Shown here: in pieces, positions 13,396 to 25,760 of the stretch
Numbering within the stretch: position 1 is the stretch's first letter
Layout: each line of letters opens with the position of its first letter
Source: Onthophagus taurus
Lineage: Eukaryota > Arthropoda > Insecta > Coleoptera > Scarabaeidae
Direction: 5' to 3'
NCBI RefSeq assembly: GCF_036711975.1
Contig: NC_091972.1
Coordinates: 24,185,001-24,249,000 of the forward strand
DNA: 64,000 nt
Position numbers and translations under genes: made by a program
Notes under the pieces: model-generated
The model's database searches: none
Told to the model about the DNA's origin: nothing
What the model saw: the letters and a program-made list of their open reading frames with translations, nothing else

Positions 13396-14151
13396 ATGAA
13401 GCCTGTTTTCAAGCCAAAATGGAAAAAAGTATATATATGAGCGCCATCTATCAATAATTTATTAAGTCATTTGATAATAATATTAATAAAAAATGTGAAA
13501 TAATGCAATTTATTCTAACTTTTATCTAAAACAAATATAAATTAAATAGTTCAATAAATGTATTTGTTTCAAATATCAGAAATATGTTTTTTTAATTTTT
13601 AGTTATAATTTACAGGAAACTGTAAATTTAATTTCTTTGACGACACCAAAAAAAAAAGTTTATTTTTAGCTTTGTTCTAAAACAATGAGAAATAGACCTG
13701 TCAAGCCCCATATTTTTGTAATCAGAAAAAAATAACGACTTTAAGCAAATAATCAGTGGTTATTTCCATTTAAAAAAACGAAAATTGTCATGATATCTCA
13801 AAATCTAACACCGAAAAATTTTTTTTACTATGTCGTGAAATTCTCTGTAAAAAAGTGTCCATATAATGTCTTAGTTGTAATACTCCACCTATAATAATAA
13901 CCAACATAATTGCACTTGTTGGTTTTACGATATTTTCAATTTTGGCCTCTAGGGGAAAAACAAAAGACGACAGCGCTTTGACGTTTTCGGTATTAGCAGT
14001 TTCTCGAAAAACGAGATCATGACATGTAAGCTACTTTTTTTCTAACTCTCATAGTTTCCGAGTTAGCCTATTTGGACATCGAATTTGAACCACCCTGTAC
14101 ACTAATTTTTCGTTTATTTGTTTTATTTTGTATGTAAATTTAATTTACGGT

Positions 14152-16174
14152 AATACAATGTTTCATAATATATGCGCAGGACTTCAGGATGTGATAGCTT
14201 GTCCAAAAATTTGAAAAAAAGTTTCAACTTGCCTTCTAAAATGCACCATTTTCGAGATACAGGGTGTTGAAATTTAATAAAGAAAATTCGTTTTTTGCGA
14301 ATATCTTCGGAACCGTTTATCGTACAGAAAACAGCGTTTGTAAGCTTTTTCTACTCATTATAAGCTATGTTTTGTGCCGGAAAAAATTTTTTTTAAGTCA
14401 TAAATGGTGAAGATTGGTTGTTTTTCTCCTCAACTTCTACGCCACTGGAAAAAGTACGGTTTTAAATATTTTCTACACAAAAAAGGTACTGAAGGTCATG
14501 AGCTCTAAATGTTGACCGTTTTCGAGAAAAATCAACTTTTATGTTGAATAACATGGTCAATTTTTTGAAATAAAAATTTTATTTTACTAAGACGGTAGAA
14601 CAAGTAACAAAAGCAAACGTTAACTTCATAATTGCATAATTAAAAAAAAAAACAATTCAATACAGGTAAATTAAATGTTGGAAATGTCGCCGTTAGCTTC
14701 AATGAACGCAGCAATTCTTCGACGCATTGACTGTCTAACACGCAGGAAAATTCCCGGAGTTCCGAATTATGTCGCAAGATACAACAATGCGCTTTCTTAA
14801 TTGGTCAACATTTTCAACTGGAGTAGCGTAGACTAGGGTTTTCAGATGGCCCCAAAAGAAAAAATCTAAACAATTAAGTTCGGGAGATCGCGGTGGCCAA
14901 GGGTGCGGATCTCCTCGACCGATCCAACGGTCTGAGTATTCGTCGTCTAAGTATTGGCGAGCAACCAAACTAATGTGGGCCGGAGCTCCATCACACATAA
15001 AGTACATGTTTTGTCTTACTTGAAGCGGTACATCTTCCAGCAGTTCCGGCAGTACTTCTTCTAGAAATTGTCGATAATCTGCACATTCGGTAAAAAAATG
15101 TGGGCCTATCAAATGATCACCGATGATGGCAGCCCATCAAACATTTACGGAAAATTGTCGCTGATACTGGTCTTCTGAAATTTCATGTGGATTTTTTTCT
15201 GTCTATGTGTGGTTATTGTGAAAATTGAAAATACCATCTTTCGAGAAATATGCTTCCTCGGTAAACAGAACTTCGGCTCCAAACTGAGGATTTTGAGCTA
15301 TATTGTCTTGCATCCATGTACAAAAAGCCAATCTTGGCGGGAAATCTCTTGGCAATAAGGCTTGTACTCTTTGGATATGGTAGGGATACAAAAGTTGCCT
15401 TTTCAATATTCTCCAAACCGTTGAGTGAGCTAGGTTTAAGTTGTAAGCAATTTTTCGGGTACTTGTGGTGGGATTTTCATTAATTTCGTTGAGGACAGCC
15501 TCTTCTACTTGGGGATTTGCAACTTCCATAAGCCGCCCATTATCAGCAGTAGTCCTTTTAAAACTTCCATTTTCCCATAATCGTTGGTAAATGCGTAGAA
15601 ACAAGTTATGTTATATATTCACTTTTTTTTTATTTTGCAATTATGAAGTTAACGCTTGCTTTTGTTACTTGTTCTAACGTTTACATAAATTTTGTTTAAT
15701 TGTAAAATAAAATTTTTATTTCAAAAAATTGACCATGTTTTTCAACATAAAAGTTAATTTTTCTAGAAAACAGTCAACTTTAGAGCTCATGACCTACACA
15801 ACCTTTTTTGTGTAGAATACATTGGCGGTTAAAACGGGCGTCTCAAAACCGTACTTTTACCAGTGACGTAGAAGTTGGGGAGAAAAACAACCACTACCCC
15901 TTCAAAATCTTCACCAATTATGACTTTAAAATAATTTTTTCGCGCACAAAATTTAGCTTATTATGAGTAGAAAATGCTTACAAACGCTGTTTTCTGTACG
16001 ATAAACGGTTCCGGAGATATTCACAAAAAAAACGATTTTTTTTATTAAATTTCAACACCCTGTATCTCCAAAATGGTAAATTTTAGAGGGTATGTTGATA
16101 GAAACTTTTTTTCAAATTTTTGGACAAGCTATAACATTCTGAAGTCCTGCGCATATATTATGAAACACCCTGTA
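14152..16174 (-). mobile_element. nested element B, Tc1/mariner-superfamily with long inverted repeats
   Basis: The right end is the inverse of TACAGGGTGTTTCATAATAT. The left end carries the slightly decayed TACAATGTTTCATAATAT. Inverted similarity extends about 450-500 bp inwards on both sides through GCGCAGGACTTC, CAGGGTGTTGAAATTTAAT and the ATGTTGAA(T/A)AACATGGTC region. A broken transposase gene lies between the arms on the minus strand. Confidence 0.85.
14735..15604 (-). pseudogene. IS630/Tc1/mariner-type transposase, broken
   Basis: The upstream frame 15,604-15,203 (about 133 aa) has a helix-turn-helix (TSTRKIAYNLNLAHSTVWRI) and a first-catalytic-site segment FTEEAYFSKDGIFNFHN, in which Glu stands where the family normally has Asp. 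The downstream frame 15,112-14,735 has MCDGAPAHISLVARQYL with the second catalytic Asp, then WPPRSPELNCLDFFFWGHL with the third acidic site. A frame break lies at about 15,113-15,203. The enzyme would cut and paste the element. With the altered first residue and the frame break it is very probably inactive. Confidence 0.8.
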
Positions 16175-16859
16175 ATTCGGGGTACTTGACGATCTCGGAT
16201 ATCTATATTAATGTTATTGATTAATTTTTATTAATAAACAATTTTTACATTTTTTTAAAAAATTTTCCGATGTAAGAGTATAAAAATTTTACGTCATCGT
16301 AAAGAGAAAAGTAATCTCTATCAAATGAGCCTAACGAAAGGGTACAATGCCATTTAAAAAAATTCAAGTGTTACTTATTCGTTACTCATTTGTTTTCTGA
16401 ATTAAATACAATGGAATGAAGTCTTACTATGGCAAATAAAATATTAAACAACTTTTGTATAAAATGTTTTTTTATAAAGTCAACATTTACCGAGATATAT
16501 ACTATATTCCATAGATAATGGGCACCTTGTATAGCAGATTGCTTAAAAATCGTCTTTTACCACTATATTTATGTTTTTAATAGCGTCATCTGGTAGATAT
16601 TCTGGGTTGATCCATGAATTGGTTTGGGAAAGGACAGTAGAATCTAAGATGACTGCTACATTTCGGAAACAGGTGCACAACTCAATGGTCCGTTCGTGAC
16701 GTCACGCATGAATAGGCAACTACTATTTCTCACTTTCCATTAGCAATTGATTAATTTATTCTACTCGTGTTTTGTAATGTTAGTTTGAGACTTAATAAGG
16801 TTCATAATATAAAAGAAAAATCTTGATCGAGTTTAGCCGTGCGTCTCTTAGGACGTCTA

Positions 16860-17110
16860 AACTCAATAGTTTCTTGTTCTAGGTCTAGTTTTAGTTCAAT
16901 AAAAATATACAATAATCTAGCGCTGAATAACAATTATAACTAGAACTAACAACGGGCCTAGAACTAGAAACATTCGGGTTTAGCCTTGCGTCTCTTTAGA
17001 CGGCTAAACTCGAATATCGCTAGCTCTAGGTCTAGTGTTAGTTCTGCTTTTAATTCAATAAAAGTATACAACACTATAGCTGAATAACAATTAAAACTAG
17101 AAGTAACACT
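16860..17110. repeat. CTAGTTCTAG-type repeat cluster
   Basis: Alternating blocks of AGTTCTAGGTCTAGTG-like words and their inverses around TTCGGGTTTAGCC/GGCTAAACTCG, at least two inverted pairs. They are related to the arms of 12,129-12,395 but diverged. Confidence 0.6.
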
Positions 17111-17119
17111 ACTATCTGT

Positions 17120-18600
17120 GCCAAAAGTCAAGGCCCCTCAGTTTCGAGATCGATATCTTCGTAACCGTTCGATGAAAGAAATTGCGGTAAAGTTTGTTGT
17201 AATTACTGAATATTTCTGCACAATATGAAATAATGTTAATTAGAAAATTTTCGGTTCCGCGGTTTTATTTTTATCGCGAGTTAAGTGAAAAAAGTACTCG
17301 ATTTTTGAGAGTGCCGACAACTTTGTCCACTTTTATTTTATTTTTTCGGTTATGGTGAAAACGGCTAGGTGAATTTTAACACGGTTTTAACCAAAATATG
17401 TCAAACAATTGCGTTTGTCAAATTCCGTTTTCAGTTTATCAAAGTTATGTCTCTTTAATTGTTTAGAGCGATTTACGTGAATTATAAATTAAAAAGGAAA
17501 CAGAAAAACGATGCTGCGTTCCAGACTGAATGTCACGCCTTTATTTTACCTACATAAAGAAATAAAGGCACGACGTCCTATCTGGGATACACACCAGTAC
17601 CATCTTTTACGTGCGGTTAACCAACAATTCACAACCTGTGATTTGTTAACTATGGTTTTTATTCCTGATGTTAACTGAGGTTCTCTTTTGTTTTTGCGTT
17701 GACTTATGTAATCGTTAACCGTCAGGCCCTTGAAGAAGCATTACATTAATGCGAAATATCGGCATGATAATATAGTTGTTTTATTCCTTTGATCCTTCTC
17801 CTGGAAGTTAAAATTTTGTTGTTATTTTTTAACCACTCATACCATATGATGTGAGGCATAGTAAAGTAAATTCATACCAAAAAATTAAGGAAAATGAAAT
17901 AGCAGTTAAATTTATGGCACCTTTACTAGGAGCCGCTCCTTCCTCAAACAAACACTTATTACTTTAAACTGGTTTTAAATTTCAATTCAAATTTATTTCA
18001 AAGAAAATGAAAACTTATTGTTAAAAATCGTCATATTGAAATTAATTTCTTTTTTGTTCAACCTGGAATCTTGTAATTTAGTTGAATGTACATATATTAT
18101 ACAGGGTGATTCTCAACCAATACGCATAAACTTGAGGATTTATTCCTCATGACAAATAATGACTAATAGATGAAAAAAAGTAGTAAAAGTTTTTGTTTCC
18201 TAGATATCCGATATAATCTGCGACATCTAGATAATGTGTTTCCTGTAACATGGATAGGTCGAGATTAGTGGTTCGCACGAGACCAACAAGACGAGATTTT
18301 TGTATCAAGTCTCGTCTCGCAACTTCCACTCTCGTCTCGTCTCGCTTCTCGTACGGGAGTCTCATAAAAGTATCGAAATCTCGTCATGCATAATCTTATA
18401 GGTCCATGTAGGCAGCCCCCCGACATAGCCAAAAATAAAAAATCTTTATGCTAAAGTATTGTACTAGTTTTATACCCTAATGTACCACCAACGAAAAGTT
18501 TTGTACCCCAACGGTTTCCGAGAAACAACCCCTTTTAGAAGGCGGGGGTCACATTTTAGTGGTTTAAGATACAAACTTGCCATTTTCTGTGGATAAACCT
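17120..18600. other. non-coding, possible Penelope-like scrap
   Basis: No gene is visible. At 17,731-17,764 there is a CTTGAAGA-AGCATT-AATGC-GAAATATCGG arrangement that resembles the ribozyme-like core seen elsewhere in the window. At 18,098 a TACAGGGTGATTCTC end occurs without an obvious partner. Confidence 0.4.
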
Positions 18601-18601
18601 G

Positions 18602-19298
18602 TACAGGGTGGGCAAATTTGGGTGTTATAGGGTATCTCAGAAACTATAAGAGATACGAAAAAAGTAGGTGCCATGTCCCGATCTCTTTTTTCGAGACTAA
18701 CCCAATCCCGCCAACACCAAACCTCTATCTTCTTTTGTTTTTAAGTTATAGCCAAAAAGTTAAATTTTCTTGATTTTAAAAAATGCTCATATTTCGTTTA
18801 TTGTTGAAATTAAAGAAATGGGGTTGATGTGTTCTTAAGACACTTTTTTAAGTAGAATATACTGCCGTTGAAAAATTTTAAAAATATTTGATGATTTTGA
18901 GATACAACACAAAGTTGTACTTTTTTAAGTGCAAACTATAATAGATTATGGTGTTACTGAAAAGAGCATATTTTTAGCTTTCCAATGATGTATGATGTAT
19001 TTGTAGAAAATAAGCGTTAATTTTCAATTCCAAAATAGTAAGCGCTACAGTTCAAAATTTTGATTATAGTAGACGGGTTCGGACAGTAATTACTACCTAA
19101 TTGCTATATGGTATTGCACGAATATGACAGAATATGACTTTTTGGCTATAACTTAAAAACAAAAGAAGATAGAGGTTTGGTGTTTGCGGGATTGGGTTAG
19201 TCTCGAAAAAAGAGACCACGACATGGCATCTACTTTTTTCGTATCGCTTATAGTTTCTGAGATAGCCTATAATAACACCCAAATTTACCCACCCTGTA
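18602..19298. mobile_element. MITE with ~170-bp inverted repeats
   Basis: It starts TACAGGGTGGGCAAATTTGG and ends in the inverse AAATTTACCCACCCTGTA. The arms continue through GTTATAGGGTATCTCAGAAA and the AACCCAATCCCGC/GCGGGATTGGG stretch. It is bounded by TA and is about 700 bp long. It has no ORF, and its ends resemble those of the element A family. Confidence 0.85.
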
Positions 19299-20230
19299 CA
19301 TAATTACATTGTATGATGTTATTGCAGCAATGAACATTTTTAATCGATACTATAAAGTACACTCAGAAAAATAATTCTTTACGATTAAGAATTTTTACGT
19401 GACACCAAAGGAAAAAGGGATATAGTTTTTATCCAAATTAATTTACTGTTCTTATTGAATCATTGTACCATTCAATTGTAAGTGTATCAAAGTACTTAAC
19501 AAAAAAAGCAAAACCGTTTAATACAAATAATTTTGCTTTAGAAATGAAACACTAACTGATAATATTAAACAATAAATCTCTTTATCGTAAAGTTACTAGT
19601 ATTTACACTTAAAACTTAGTTAACTGAATTAAATAAAGAAATCTTTAAAGTTGATAAGTAGATAAAATAAAATTAAATGAAACACTATTTAATGTTAATA
19701 TGAATTGTCATTTACTTCAAAGAAAAAATATTTTCAATTCGAAAGATTAAGATTTTGCCATTAATAATTCACTTTCTTTCTAGTAAATATGAAAGTTCTA
19801 AATATTAAGTACACTGAATTTATATCAAAAGCAAGTATCTATTATTATAGTAGTTGCTGGTTGTAGAATTAAATAAAAATGCACTTGGTATTTAAATTGT
19901 TCAATTTATTTAAATCAAAAGATTATATTTTAATTGTATAAATTAACAATACTTCATAAATTAATACATTTTTTTTAAACATAAACATGATTGTAAAAAC
20001 TGAAAATAAGTGGATATGCACGAATAAAATATAGTAACCGCAATAACAAAAATAAATGGAAATTTAAATTATTTTGGATTAAAATAAAATATAGAAGCTC
20101 CTATTTATAAAACTAAAAAATATTTCACTCTTTTTTAATCATAAACATGATTGTAAAAACTTAAATTTGCTTTAAATGATGTAAATATAAAACGGTAGTT
20201 TTGAAGCCACCTACTGTGTAAAGAAAACAC

Positions 20231-20440
20231 TTAAACATTGTTAAGCTTTGAAATTAATGCGTTGATACAATTGGAATGTTGCAGTATATAATAAAAATAT
20301 TCTGTAAGAAACGACCACACTAATTTGCTTACCGGAGACAACTGTAAATTAAAGACGTATACCAACTTAATTAGAATGTCAATTGCTTGTAGCAAAGAAT
20401 GGCACTTGTATCTAATCTCATCACTATACAGGGTGTATCT
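20231..20440 (-). pseudogene. decayed exon fragment, repeat-derived protein family
   Basis: The minus-strand frame reads EIRYKCHSLLQAIDILIKL, then a VYVFNL stretch and SKLVWSFLTEYFY. It aligns by eye with the fragment at 48,458-48,725 (DDIKYKCEKVIDAIELCFK). I have seen this pattern at the C-terminus of repeated insect proteins but cannot name it. No start or splice context is preserved. Confidence 0.4.
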
Positions 20441-20530
20441 GAATGACTGCAACAAACTTCAAAGAATTTTAAGGGTACTTTGATATATACACCCCTTCAA
20501 AATGGCGGAAAATTTTGGTTTAATTTTTTT
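20426..20530. repeat. dispersed repeat end, shared with 47,610-47,720
   Basis: AGGGTGTATCTGAATGACTG is followed by TTTTAAGGGTACTTTGATAT and AAATGGCGGAAAATTTT. The same order of words occurs immediately right of the large virus-like element. Confidence 0.6.
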
Positions 20531-22500
20531 TTCTCAAAAACCATAAACGCTAGGAAAATGAAATTTGGGGAATATGTTTAACTCATAATAGGGCACGTTT
20601 TGACCCTATTTGTACTTTCAACCTACTCTTCTAAACTACTAAACGTAACCACCCCCTTTGCATTTTTGCGAAAATTTTTTTTATGCAGATGATAAATACA
20701 TTCGAAAAATTTTACATAGATAGATGAAAGTATTCTAAAACTTTTTTGTCTCTCTGAAATTTTTCCAAAAACGACTAATTTTTGAGAAAAAAAATAGTAA
20801 AGCAAACACTGCCCGTTAAACAACGGGGTTGTCGATCAAAAGAAGGAATGAATTTTGAATAAAAAAATTTTAGTAGGCTTTGCAATCTATGTCAAAAATA
20901 TTTTTGACGTTTAAATGTCAGTTTTTCTTACTATTATTATTGTTTTTCAAATTAATTTTTGAATAAAGTTCTATCGCATTTACGCTCGTTCACTCGACGA
21001 ATTTTAAATAAAACAATAATAAAGTAAGAAAACCACTGGCAGGATAATCCTGCACATAATTATAATATTCGACTTTGTTGGCTCAATAAAATGTGATTTG
21101 AAAAAACCAATGTACGTTATTCATTCATGCGATAAATTTACATTAATCAATGAAGGAGTTCATCCTTTTGTGCAAAATGTTCATTGTGTCAACGTATTTT
21201 CTCATCGGACTGTTTTTATCGTTATTTTCATTGTTACAACGAAGAAATTCGTTGTATATACGTCACTTTTTCTCTCAGTGCAGCGATTTATCAATAAACT
21301 GTTTTTAATTGTTTTAACGAATTTATCCGTTACTTTTAGGAAGCACTATATATCAAATTCAAAGCTGTGATTTATAAAATTTGTTATAAAAAAACGTTCA
21401 ACCTAGAAATTTAAAATGTTATATAAAGTGAAAGCGAAATATTACAGCATTGAAAACGATCGGCTCATTTTAAGGATGCATTAAAACAGAAAAATATCAG
21501 TTAGTAGTGTGTTAGAAAATTTGAAGAATGATGAAGCATTAACTTTAATTTCCGAAGAAATTCTACACTAACCCGAAGAAGTAAATTTGAAGAAGGTGCT
21601 AATGAAAATTAACGGTAAACTGTTTGAAACTTCGTGTCAAATATACAAAGTTTATAGAACTATGTAATGAAAAACAGGAAACTAGCAACAAACTCAGATA
21701 AATCAAAGATACTTTTAAAATATTGTTTATTAGATAACCAACATTACACCATTGCATTGTGTTGATTCAATTTTAAGTTTTGCGACTCTATCTCTAAGTA
21801 TTCTGTTAGATTCAGCTCATGAATCTTTCAGGTGATTGCTCTGTTTTGCAGGATGTCAGAAATTCTTGGTGTGTATAAATTGGCGGAAAAACTATACGTG
21901 ACGATATTCTTCGTTTGATTCTGAAGTAAAAATGTTAATGCAAAAATGTTGTACCTTTTTTCGTACCCATAGTTCATAATAATCAGTAATGTTGAAAATC
22001 TGTTGATGGAAACGGCTGCAAGTTAGTATAAAAAGGACTTTAAAATGATTTTTTTTGTTCACGTTATTTTATTTAGGATTTAAAGTTTGTTTTTAACATT
22101 TGTTAATTAGCATACATTCACGAAAAACACACTTGACAACATAGTAGAATTTCGTTTACAGTTTTGTCAGTAATTCACAAATAAATAATTCACAATGAAT
22201 TTAATAAATAAAATTCTAATTTTGCTGAGTATTTTTCGATGAAATGACGACAAAATGTATTCGTAGATTGAATTTCAGAAAATATTATGGTACCGACAGT
22301 ACACAAACACAATGTTGCCACATATTTACGTTTCTTTTAAGTACTTCCTGAAACCATACGAAGCGCGATCAAACAAAGAATGGTGTCACTTATAGCTTTT
22401 TCGCCAATTTATACACCCCCTATATACTTTGTGATAAGATTAAAAGTCACTATAACTAGATATGATTAAATTCGTTTTTTTAAAATTACGAAATTTTATT
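20530..22500. other. AT-rich, no gene seen
   Basis: Contains one imperfect inverted repeat, TTCTTACTATTATTATTGTT near 20,925 against AACAATAATAAAGTAAGAA near 21,012. No gene can be supported. A 90-codon frame at 21,098-21,370 has no recognisable features. Confidence 0.45.
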
Positions 22501-22519
22501 TTTGATGTATACTACTTAC

Positions 22520-22682
22520 ATGAATTAATGCCATCAGAAGATATCGATTCCCGTTGTTCAATAACAGGCCCTTCTTCTTCAGACCTTACATTTCTGCGTT
22601 TTGCAGCAAGACCAACCACGGTGCAGAGAACCGCGATTAAAATGCTACCACAAAAAAAAAATTTGAAAATAGCAGCCGCCAT
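22520..22682 (-). CDS. first exon of a small single-pass membrane protein (orphan)
   Basis: The ATG at 22,682 opens a hydrophobic segment (IFKFFFCGSILIAVLCTVVG), followed by AAKRRNV, SEEEGPVIEQRES and a donor GTAAGTAG at 22,519. The exon is 163 nt, phase 1. It is clearly paralogous to the exons at 61,820-61,982 and 61,406-61,565: membrane segment, RRN, acidic stretch, then a Q-R-E motif. GATAAGATAA lies 75 bp upstream of the start (22,757-22,766). No downstream exon was found towards 19,000, so the gene is incomplete here or is a duplicated exon. Function unknown. Confidence 0.65.
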
Positions 22683-22756
22683 AATTACTGTTATGCGGAA
22701 TTCATATCAGAACAGAACAAGAACAATCGCCTAATGTATCAACAAGTTCTTTCCGT

Positions 22757-22766
22757 GATAAGATAA
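22757..22766 (-). promoter_or_regulatory. tandem GATA motif upstream of exon 22,682
   Basis: GATAAGATAA on the plus strand (TTATCTTATC in the direction of transcription), 75 bp before the ATG. The same motif sits at a similar distance from three other exons of this family. Confidence 0.5.
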
Positions 22767-23519
22767 ATCCAATCTTTATATGTGTGTACTTTTATGTATT
22801 TGCAATTATTTATTCCTTAATGTACTTGCGACAAGGTATGGCGTGAATTTGGTATCGGCCTCTGGTCAAATTTATTCTTCCAAAAGGTTAACTAAATTAT
22901 AAATCTCTTTTCCGCTTAAAGATATGTTGTATCAAATTAGATCAACTTTTTTTTATATTATGCATAGCACATTTGTATAACATCTAATAGTAAATACACT
23001 GTGTTGATTAATTATCGTAACCCACGTGACCTGTCTAATATTGGCTGCATATCTCAATATGTAGTGGTAGCTTGGATAATTTTAAATTAGTAACCAGATG
23101 TTGACAGCTGATCGTACGTTATTGTTGTGATTGTCGTACGCTTTCTGAGTTTCCGTATTTTCTTTGTTCTTTAACCGCTTTTTGCTGCCTTTATAGTAAG
23201 AAACAAGTATCGTTGTTTCTAGTGGTTGCTTTAAGCGGTAAGTCAATAAACAAATCAAAATAACCACTACTTTCAACATTAATTTCAATCTATGGGTACA
23301 CTAAAAAATATTTTAAATAAAAGGACAGAAAGTTAGACCTTTTTTTTATATTTAAAATATTTTTTTAATTATTAAAATATATCTAAATATATTTTAAACG
23401 GCTTTTAAAGTTAATGAATTGTCGCCATCGTTTTTAGGAACTTTCGTCGCGTTGCAATACAAATCTGTGATATTGGTTGCATAGTTTGTCGGGTACGATG
23501 ATTAATTAGCACACTGTAC

Positions 23520-25760
23520 GGGTAGGCGCACACGCATCGATTTCGATCGTACAGAAAAATATCGTACGATCAAATTCTTTTAGTGGAACAAGGAAGAGCA
23601 TAAGAGCGTGCACAAGCTTCGAACTGTACACGATACGACACGATCTCCGTGTTGATGCAGTGTATTGCCACTACGATAGACGGACGCCGTGTCGTTGCCG
23701 TGAATACAGTGGCTTATATGATCCAACGAACGCTTGCACACTCAACGATTTTTATTCGTACGATAAATCTTCCCGCCAATTTCTAGCATTGTGTGGTCAC
23801 CATTTTATAAATATAATTAGTAGCTGTCACTATGGACGGCAATGTGGATAACGAAGTCCTCATTTCATTGGTTCAAACCAAACCAGTGTTGTGGGATAAA
23901 ACGCTACCAATTTACAAAGATAGGAATGCTACAAAAAATGCATGGAAGGACGTCTGCTGCGAAATAAATAAAAATTTTGAAGACATGGAAGATAAGGAAA
24001 AAAACGAGTTCGGTAAGTTATATATATTTATATTGTATTTAGCTATAAATAAAATATAGAAATGTTAAAATATTCTGACTTTGCGAGTGTTGATAGGCTA
24101 CTTTATTTTTCATATTTTAGTCATTTGCCCAGGAACGGCACCAACGCTTGTTACAAAATATTTGCTTAATAAGTTTCTGATATTGTTTGCTTGAAGACCA
24201 CCTCGTATTGTGGTTTCTTCTGGTAAATCTTCCAGTCCGGCTATTGTTGTAGTATCTTCAGCCAAAAACCCGTCTCGGTCACGAACAAAGTTATGAAGAA
24301 CAACACAAGCTTTAATAATGTCAACTGCAAAATCAGGATCTACGTCAATAGACCGATGAAATATTCTCCATTTATTGCTTAATATCCCAAAGGCACACTC
24401 GACATAACGTCTAGCTCTGCACAACCGGTAGTTAAATATTCTCTTCTCTTGCGTCAAGTGTGCTCCTCCATATGGCCGTAACAAACGTATATGTAGCCCG
24501 AACGCTTCATCCCCAACAAAGAAGTATGGAACTTTTGGAGTTTCTGTGCCCGGGAGATATTTGTCATCTGGTAGTTGTAGTGTATTTGTTGTTATTGAGT
24601 TCCAAAGAACGGTTCGTTTAAAAATGGAAGAATCGCAATCTTTGCCAAAGCTCCCAATGTTAACATAAACAAAGCGGTATTTTGAGTCTGCAATTGCCAT
24701 CAACACTACTGAATGATAATCTTTGTAATTAAAATACATGGAGCCACTTTTCGCTGGACTTATTATGCGAATGTGTTTCCCATCGACGGCGCCTAGGCAG
24801 TGTGGAAAATTGGCGGTTTTTTCAAAATCATCAGCAATAGATTCAAATCGTTCATTTCACATCTTTCATTTCCTTTGAAAGTGGAGGTATGCATTCTTCT
24901 CTTAAGACCGGCCAGATAGCTCTACATACTTCTTTAACTATCTTTCCTGCTGTAGTGGCGCCAATTCGGAATGAATAATGTAGATCTTTGAACGAGCACC
25001 CACTTGCTAAATACCTGAAATAAATAACTGTTAAAATAGTATCACTCTATAGTATTGTGTTTCATTATGAATAAGACAAATGTTAAAACTACATAAGATA
25101 ATTTAGTAGATTTTGGATTTTTGTATCTGTCATTCTTTCAGGGAAAGCAGTCATAAGAAGATGGACAAATCTCCGCGATGCATTTTCTAAATCTACAAAA
25201 AAACAGCAGCATTTTAAGAAAAGCGGCTCGGCCGCACCAAACGTAAAGAAATATGTGTACAATGACCAAATGCAATCTCTAAAGAAAGTGTATGAGTTAA
25301 GAGAAACTGTTGACAGCTTGGGAAACACACCTAACAGCGAAGATGGACTTGCTGATAATAATGAGCTTCAACCTGCTTCAGACGTGAACGAAGGCGTAGT
25401 TCGTCACAATCAAGCTACAAATAAAGAGAAAATGGCTGAGAGATTTGGCAACAGAAAACGCCGCAATCCGGATGAAATTGAATTAAAAATGTTGAAGGCA
25501 CTGGAGCCAGAAAAGCCAAATTCCCATATGTCATTCTTTGAAGGCGTGATACCTCATTTAAAAAAATATGACGACAGTGAAGTTTTGGCTGCTTTACAAT
25601 TGTTAAAGACAAATTGTTACGTGGAGAAAATCATAGTTAAAATAATGTACGATATTGTTCCGTACGATCTAAAATCGATTGTGTGTGCAAATAAAATATA
25701 CGATAAAATAACGTACGATATTTTTCCGTACGATCGAAATCGATGCGTGTGCGCTTACCC
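23520..25760. mobile_element. PIF/Harbinger-type DNA transposon
   Basis: The ends GGGTAGGCGCACACGCATCG and the inverse CGATGCGTGTGCGCTTACCC are flanked by a 3-bp duplication TAC (23,517-23,519 and 25,761-25,763), as expected for Harbinger. Further inverted similarity runs through TTTCGATCGTAC. Both typical genes are inside: a DDE transposase (minus) and a MADF-type DNA-binding partner (plus). The right side was inserted at the TAC of an element A terminus (TACAGGTGGTTC). Confidence 0.92.

Larger units (their letters stand above)
11780..14099. mobile_element. nested element A, ~500-bp inverted repeats
   Basis: It starts TACAGGTGGTTCAAATTCG and ends in the inverse CGAATTTGAACCACCCTGTA. The arms are about 500 bp: the left arm is split by a 267-bp insertion at 12,129-12,395, and the right arm spans about 13,600-14,099. 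The same family recurs at 25,761-26,240 and 63,558-64,000. The interior (12,546-13,600) has no convincing coding sequence but includes a perfect 31-bp hairpin at 13,322-13,395. Confidence 0.83.
11455..16531. mobile_element. outer long-inverted-repeat element holding two nested insertions
   Basis: The left arm 11,455-11,772 (starting CGGGTGCCCATTATGTATGG and ending AGATCGTCAAGTACCTCGAA) is matched in inverse by 16,177-16,531 (TTCGGGGTACTTGACGATCT to CATAGATAATGGGCACCTTG). Both outer ends are TA-flanked. Everything between the arms is occupied by two other elements (11,780-14,099 and 14,152-16,174). Without them the host element would be only about 0.75 kb. It has no transposase of its own. Confidence 0.8.

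Noticed and set aside
23082-23279. Minus-strand frame with a hydrophobic start, possible further membrane-protein exon
   Set aside because: It lacks a convincing donor, the GATAAGATA motif and sequence similarity to the family; kept only as a weak possibility.
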